From the NCBI GenBank assembly GCA_019677205.1, contig JAAMXY010000886.1, positions 1-64,000 of the forward strand: 64,000 nucleotides of DNA, written 5' to 3'. Origin of the DNA: Pinguiococcus pyrenoidosus (taxonomy: Eukaryota; Sar; Pinguiophyceae; Pinguiochrysidales; Pinguiochrysidaceae). Within the stretch, counting starts at the first letter, position 1, and every line of letters starts with the position of its first letter. The notes beneath the pieces are model-generated. The model was given only the letters and a program-made list of their open reading frames with translations, did not search any database and was not told the origin of the DNA. A program made the position numbers and the translations under genes. Of this stretch, positions 60,501 through 64,000 are shown piece after piece.

Positions 60501-61211
60501 GACGAAGCTCCGGACTTGATGACCAGCATTCTGACCAGTCTGAATTCGTGGATCCGCGAGATGACGCTGAGCAAGGGCGCTTTCCCAGCTGCGGAGTTTT
60601 GCTTGTCCAAGGCGGGGAGCGTGTTGCGTATGCTCCTTCAGAAGATGACAACAACGATGACGACAACCACACCGACGACAACGACGCTTGCTTCGACCGC
60701 GGCCAAAGCCGCCGTCGAAGCCACGATCACCATCGCGTCGTCGACGCTTGAAGCCTCCGATGATGCTGTGGCCTTCAAGGCACTTCTGTGTCTCGAAGGC
60801 CTGTCGGACTTTGATCTACAGCAAGGCTTTGAGACGACGAGCTGCGTCGATGCCATCGACAGCCTCTTCAGGATTATCACGGCTCGGCCTCCTCAGTGCT
60901 TCGTGCTGGACCAGCCGACTCCGAGCGGGGACGGCCTGCCGAGGTCGCTCAAGGATTTTGTGGCAAGCGTGAACGCTTCGCGCGGGCCGGGGGACATTGC
61001 GGAAGGGATCTTGAGGAGGCTGGGGGCAATGAATGCAGCGAGGCTTTTGGAGGTCGCCGGCCAGTGGCGACACAAGATCCGAAAGCATCATCCCGCGCGT
61101 CAGATTCTGCTCGAGCTCATCGATCACGGCGAGCTCATCTTGCGATTCCAGAGGTCCGAGGAAAGCTTCCACCCATGCGCAGGAGCCGTCCAAGCAGCAC
61201 AAGAGGTTTAA
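57552..61211 (+). CDS. DNAAF5: DNAAF5 (HEATR2)-like dynein axonemal assembly factor, HEAT repeats
   Basis: DNAAF5 is a cytoplasmic HEAT-repeat protein needed to preassemble the outer and inner dynein arms of motile cilia. The frame of 1219 codons is uninterrupted. Residues 1-65 are a low-complexity extension. HEAT-type helices run from about 70 to 640, for example [49 protein letters not shown] and [14 protein letters not shown]. Family-specific signatures are YEREHQDE (about 437), the PPRRPxLGxRxxV-type segment read here as [15 protein letters not shown] (469-483), and [13 protein letters not shown] (563-575). All match animal DNAAF5 in order. It is longer than the human protein (855 aa). 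The extra C-terminal third has a Thr-rich linker (about residues 1030-1070) and no recognised domain. The ATG at 57552 is the first in frame. Confidence 0.85.
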   Translation: MLEKASTCKTRSKEQLLQRLLNGSLQAPTDPLGPSFAASAPASRHEPQRRSSREESHRVEPGAQDCAAEVPRLLSQIDIGQSIQDRKRGLQGLRRLLFAPDAGSSGPPSPRIALPELEDAFSQVSPALFKRFTDPVERVRELSVTLAIAFLANVRDLTEHLGYFFPALCFYLRPEEAYDPELQVFVHDIDQHEAFKRGRAVVRQDRTDALTASGRVVVLEASEELRALYVEALHTLLRSAGRHGAERILGPYLREMLLFLQAQLRDPCPAVKAKALEALKTCALSEVLFPGTKLYAIALARAVFPVLRHRHARVRVLAVEALHAIVMIKQEEKRKGAGTEAIEDLIGFRADNVLPVGAFYNSESGITVNHLAELCIDKNASVRRATAALLKDWVTALPDRYDHWSRLVPYVLTTCADVDDGAASIGLEAIRICGVEYEREHQDEVIERRQFGVDGDDRCNHARALPAPFADRPRLGARLFVRGLCMRFLRPLIRELLSWQDAGQVNSLRLLRIVLVYCEERLTAEMHWIVPGLAKAVRSIVNEAVEARTSTAKDKLALVLECCDILGRYMAPETYAVVLVPRLIGDVEVMGGGTTAMERAVLLLVFSTFCSGARPKTFVEQTLEHALKILHSNELMEAAAGALRSLSRGSAVARKDEPLRFSVPNASVYEAHPFPPEMMMNAGANLAWLLTVVVSRMRERGRDAITGQFLSKGRLQSLSVVYSLLSRAFLVLKGSLVDSVVENLMNAMETEEDLGREHLSYPLRMTEPVASLADLCNDGLQSVAELIQGESTVLCSVSSKRIQGENVVSPAALDALERYPRGVHWSALSPEHCVLLASFANGLDVLEHVDARVAYALIDLAAEVFEELSVQERDGLDEIVEIAHFNHSRGALVKLLELALARALELKLSSRGACAFVAAFEADAGVDLIERVLQPDKYWGADATSCRLTLLGYAVRLLEPRPKSEKDPAHDPADEPEQAQPSSDEAPDLMTSILTSLNSWIREMTLSKGAFPAAEFCLSKAGSVLRMLLQKMTTTMTTTTPTTTTLASTAAKAAVEATITIASSTLEASDDAVAFKALLCLEGLSDFDLQQGFETTSCVDAIDSLFRIITARPPQCFVLDQPTPSGDGLPRSLKDFVASVNASRGPGDIAEGILRRLGAMNAARLLEVAGQWRHKIRKHHPARQILLELIDHGELILRFQRSEESFHPCAGAVQAAQEV

Positions 61212-61718
61212 GCAGTTTGGTTTGATTCCTGTCTTTCAGGGAAAAAAAAAACCCCTCACGCACTTCTTCTGCGGTCGGACTGTTTTGTCGCACTCAAGCA
61301 TACCCAACCAGCAAAGCCGCCGAGGAGTCCCAGGAGACGCGTTGCTCCTTGCTCGTCTGCAGCCTCGCTGCTCTTCTCAACCAAGCCCGTTCCAGACGTG
61401 TCTCTCTGCTGTGGCCACTCGGCATCTCAAACGCTCCGAGGTTTCCCATCCATCCATCCATCCATCCATCCATCCATCCATCCATCCATCCATCCATCCA
61501 TCCATCCATCCATCCATCCATCCATCCATCCATCCATCCATCCATCCATCCATCCATCCATCCATCCATCCATCTTCCGCATCATTTTTAGTTGGCGTTC
61601 AGCTGATGACACTCCTGCGTTTCCTGCGTCTGTCCTCGGGTCCGTCCGTCACGTGCGGTGGCTAAGGGCCTCAAGCGCCTCTCCTGCGCCCCCACCCTCC
61701 TCCCAGCCCGCCAGAACC
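61212..61718. other. Intergenic region with A-run and CCAT microsatellite
   Basis: This spans the gap between the DNAAF5 stop and the next start codon. It holds an A-run near 61241-61250 and the CCAT tandem repeat at 61446-61574. It probably serves as the DNAAF5 3' UTR and the promoter or 5' UTR of the downstream gene. Open frames across it are artefacts of the microsatellite. Confidence 0.6.
61446..61574. repeat. (CCAT)n microsatellite, 32 uninterrupted units
   Basis: CCAT is repeated 32 times without interruption (128 bp). Because the unit has four bases, all three forward frames encode the same Ile-His-Pro-Ser cycle and all reverse frames Met-Asp-Gly-Trp. This creates spurious open frames on both strands. 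It ends 145 bp before the start codon of the downstream gene. Confidence 0.95.
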
Positions 61719-63077
61719 ATGCTCGGTCGCGTCCTCAGACCCAGGGCCTTGACGAGCTGGCAGAAAATCCGGCGTCTGGTCTCTGCCGAGGACGCCAGGT
61801 TCGCGTGGCTCTCCAAGTCCGTGTCCACCGAGAAGGGCTTCCAGGAGTTCTGGGAGGCCTTGCACCACGCGCGGCAGATGTCCAGCGCGGACGGGCTAGA
61901 GGAGCAGGGAGGCAGAGCACCTCGCGGGAGAGAGGCCATCGAGGCGGCCAACTTGGTCGCAGCTGGCGTGCCAATTCCTTCTTCAGCGATGGGGCCTCTG
62001 CTCAACACGTTGCACCAGCAAAACTTGCGGAGAGAGCTTCGCCGCAGCGCCGTCCAGTTGGCGGCCAGCGACGGAGAGCACTCTCTGAAGGAGGTGCTGC
62101 AGATCCTGTCGAACCTGGGGCGCTACGCGCTCGCAGCGGAGGTTTTCCTGCGAGCTCCGGGGGAGGTCGCCAGGCTGGTGCCGTCCAGCGTCTTGTTGGA
62201 CCTGGTGCATCTGCTGGTGCGGGAGAGCAGCTACGCCTTTGCGGCGACCTTCGTGATGGGCTGGGCGCAGAAGACGGGCGGAGAAGGCCGCTGGCCGACT
62301 TCCGCAGAGCTGGCCGACGTGATCATCGCCGCTGGGCGGGCGTTGCACCGGCGCGCCGACGCGAATGCTGGCGATGTGTCCCGCTTCTGGCTGTTCGTCA
62401 ACACCTTGGCCGAGGCGGCTGCGATGCAGCCCAAGGTGGCGGCAGAGCAGAGCGGTGCGGCCGCTTATACCCCACAGGAGGGTCTCATCGATGTTGCACG
62501 AAGGCAAAACGCTGAAGGCCGAGTTGAAGTCGCGGCGGCGATTCTGCGGCTGGCCATTTCGGTCCAAGCCATCGACCCCTGGCTCCTCGATCGCGACTGC
62601 GGATGGATTCTTGACTTGAGGCCGATGTATGGCGAGCTGATTCCCGCGGCGCTGAAAGCCGCAGTGGAGGACATCCGGGAGTACTGCGGGCAGACGGAAG
62701 CGCTGGACTACAGCTCTCCCAGGGGGCCACCTCCGGCCCCCTTTGACGCCTTTGTGTCGCCGCTGATTCTCAAGGAGACGATCAGCAACGACGCGGCCAT
62801 ACGGGATCTGATCCGAGAGCACGTTATCATCCTGTGCAATCGATTTCACCTGTCTCAGGTGTCGGAGGCGTTCGCAGATGGCCTCGTCGTGGCGGGCAAG
62901 AACGTGTCCATCCTGACGCTGGAGGACTTTCGGAAGCAGGTGCTCGCAACGTACCACCATGGTAACCACAGGGCGGAAATGCCGGGCAGCGATGGTCACA
63001 GAAACGCCATGAAGCAGGAGGCAGCGACGGCCACCGTTTTCGTCGCTGTGGAGGACGCTCTGTGGACCGCACGCTGA
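61719..63077 (+). CDS. Unrecognised helical protein, 452 aa, possible mitochondrial targeting
   Basis: I do not recognise the family. The open frame extends upstream through the CCAT microsatellite, but the first credible start is ATG 61719 (context AACCATGC), giving 452 aa. The N-terminus [21 protein letters not shown] is rich in Arg and free of acidic residues for about 20 positions, as in mitochondrial targeting peptides. The body is mostly alpha-helical by eye, with repeated helix pairs ([44 protein letters not shown]) that recall helical-repeat proteins such as PPR-like ones. No diagnostic motif was found. The final third contains a Pro-rich linker ([11 protein letters not shown]). The stop lies 19 bp from the convergent geranylgeranyltransferase stop. 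Confidence 0.7.
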   Translation: MLGRVLRPRALTSWQKIRRLVSAEDARFAWLSKSVSTEKGFQEFWEALHHARQMSSADGLEEQGGRAPRGREAIEAANLVAAGVPIPSSAMGPLLNTLHQQNLRRELRRSAVQLAASDGEHSLKEVLQILSNLGRYALAAEVFLRAPGEVARLVPSSVLLDLVHLLVRESSYAFAATFVMGWAQKTGGEGRWPTSAELADVIIAAGRALHRRADANAGDVSRFWLFVNTLAEAAAMQPKVAAEQSGAAAYTPQEGLIDVARRQNAEGRVEVAAAILRLAISVQAIDPWLLDRDCGWILDLRPMYGELIPAALKAAVEDIREYCGQTEALDYSSPRGPPPAPFDAFVSPLILKETISNDAAIRDLIREHVIILCNRFHLSQVSEAFADGLVVAGKNVSILTLEDFRKQVLATYHHGNHRAEMPGSDGHRNAMKQEAATATVFVAVEDALWTAR

Positions 63078-63096
63078 AGAGCAGCATCCTGTCGGA
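63078..63096. other. 19-bp gap between two convergent stop codons
   Basis: The plus-strand gene stops at 63075-63077 and the minus-strand gene at 63099-63097. Both 3' UTRs and cleavage sites must therefore overlap the neighbouring gene's coding sequence on the opposite strand. Confidence 0.8.
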
Positions 63097-64000
63097 CTAG
63101 GAAGGCACATCTTCTCTTGTGGTTCTCACGACGGGCACGCCAAGCGCAAGGTCCAGTGGCGACAGCCGGAACGGCCGACCCTTTGCAAAGTTCAGGAAGC
63201 TGGGCGGCTGCGCAGGGTTTGATGGCGCTTCCTCCGCTTGCGCCGCTTGCTCTGCGGCCGAATCGTTGCAGGCGTCTTGCTGAGCCATGCTCAGCCAGCA
63301 GCAGCCGTAGTAGGAATGCAGCACGTCCGGAGGCGCTCCGGGCAGCTTGCCGAAGCCACCGAACATGCTGTTCTGGCACAGCTTCATGAAGGTCCAGACC
63401 AGTTCTCGGTCCGCCAGAGTGGTGACGTCCATTGCGTCCGCCTCGGTGACGCCGGCGACTTGATTCGCCAGGGCGGTGGTCGTCTCTAGGGTAGCCCCGA
63501 CCCAGAAGCTGTAACACGTATCTTCGTCCTTGTTCCCCCTGCCGTTGAAGCCCCTCTTCTGCCGCGACACGCACCACCTTGTGGTTCAAGAAATAAGCCG
63601 CCACGAAACGAAATCAAACGAAACGAGGCGCCTGGTCAGTCCTATATTTTGTGGGCATTCAACGGACAAGGCGTCGAATTCAACGTACTCCAGCAGCAGA
63701 TCCAAGCCGTCACGGTCGAGCACGTCGTCCACTTGGCCCATGAGGACCAGGGACGCAAGAGCACAGTATGTTGCCCCGCCTTGAGGTGTGTCGAGAGGGG
63801 TTTCCAGGTCAAGTCAGAAGAGAGGAGCCGTGCAACTCCGCCAAAAGAACCTCTCACCATGTGACTCCTGCCATGGATGCAATCCGAAGCCGCCGTCGTA
63901 GCCGCGACTTCTCCGAACGAAGCTTGTCTGCGGGAGGCGAAGGCAAGATCAGCCGGAAGTCCTCTCTATGAGGCTCGTGTCCATGTCCTTGCAGGAAAAA
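63097..64000 (-). CDS. PGGT1B: Protein geranylgeranyltransferase type I beta subunit, 3' exons (partial)
   Basis: This subunit binds geranylgeranyl diphosphate and the CaaX substrate and holds the catalytic zinc, prenylating Rho/Rac-type GTPases. Exons, reading leftward: 64000-63967 (partial), 63927-63858, 63779-63620, 63577-63097. They encode FVRRSRGYDGGFG, ESHG|GATYCALASLVLMG, WCVSRQKRGFNGR and NKDEDTCYSFWVGATL, then FGGFGKLPGAPPDVLHSYYG. The three zinc ligands of the family are visible: D and C in DTC, and H in VLHSYYG. The phrases CYSFWVGATL and GGATYCALASL are type I-like rather than farnesyltransferase- or Rab-type. Introns of 78 bp (63857-63780, GTGAGA...CAAG) and 42 bp (63619-63578, GTTTGA...CAAG) restore the family sequence. 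The C-terminus is slightly extended and ends SPLDLALGVPVVRTTRED. The N-terminal part lies beyond the window. Confidence 0.87.
63928..63966 (-). other. Candidate 39-bp non-canonical GA-AG intron in PGGT1B
   Basis: DMDTSLI (to 63967) and TSFVRR (from 63927) align without gap to the GMDMKKAITYIRR region of the human subunit if these 39 bases are removed. Unspliced, the same frame contains a TGA. The acceptor CCGCAG is normal, but there is no GT anywhere from 64000 to this acceptor, so the donor would be GA (ATA|GAGAGG). A sequencing error is an alternative. Confidence 0.4.

Noticed and set aside
61446-61574. CRISPR-like array
   Set aside because: It is a pure tetranucleotide microsatellite without spacers, in a eukaryotic context.
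61377-61612. Minus-strand frames encoding Met-Asp-Gly-Trp repeats
   Set aside because: Direct translation of the same CCAT microsatellite, with no other coding sign.
61398-61718. Upstream extension of the third plus-strand gene through the microsatellite (Ile-His-Pro-Ser repeats)
   Set aside because: All frames across a tetranucleotide array stay open by chance of its composition; the credible start is ATG 61719.

Overview
The window is nuclear DNA of a GC-rich eukaryotic microbe. Spliceosomal introns can be placed by homology, most of them short (about 40-150 bp), and genes sit almost end to end. A dynein arm assembly factor gene (DNAAF5) indicates motile flagella. The combination of fibronectin type III (FN3), PA14, filamin-type and EVQ-type repeat modules in one giant protein recalls predicted proteins of algae and other protists (stramenopile or haptophyte-like). 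The lineage cannot be fixed from this sequence alone.

Layout, left to right. (1) 1-868, minus strand: the 5' part of an unrecognised gene running off the left edge, with a helical domain followed by a Ser/Pro-rich tail. (2) 913-1878, plus strand: a five-exon gene for a protein phosphatase 4 regulatory subunit 2 (PPP4R2) like protein, head to head with gene 1. (3) 2558-56469 (perhaps to 56880), minus strand: a giant gene whose last exon alone is 53,652 bp without a stop. It encodes at least 17,900 residues (roughly 1.8-1.9 MDa by my estimate). (4) 57552-61211, plus: DNAAF5/HEATR2, uninterrupted. (5) 61719-63077, plus: an unrecognised helical protein. (6) 63097-64000, minus: the 3' exons of the beta subunit of protein geranylgeranyltransferase type I, ending 19 bp from the stop of gene 5.

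The giant protein dominates the window. I count about 36 FN3 domains, 3 PA14 domains, about 8 filamin-type repeats and about 80 copies of a roughly 90-residue beta repeat opened by an E-V-Q motif and closed by a W-x-(V/I)-T-F strand. A third small module of about 45 residues (G-D-x-(V/I)-x-I-x-G-x-x-Y-x-V) recurs at least 15 times inside these repeats. The 90-residue repeats are mostly nested inside FN3 and filamin folds rather than strung between them. In the extreme case the two halves of one FN3 domain are separated by about 10.4 kb, or 3,470 residues. A block of alternating PA14 and filamin modules lies at 40.6-48.7 kb. No transmembrane segment is seen, and a candidate signal-peptide exon lies upstream. 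The product is therefore inferred to be secreted: a cell-surface, wall, scale or adhesive protein.

The genes do not form a pathway. PPP4R2, DNAAF5 and the geranylgeranyltransferase subunit are conserved eukaryotic housekeeping or ciliary genes that frame the giant gene. All exon joins come from reading frames, splice motifs and recalled family sequences; none has transcript support here.
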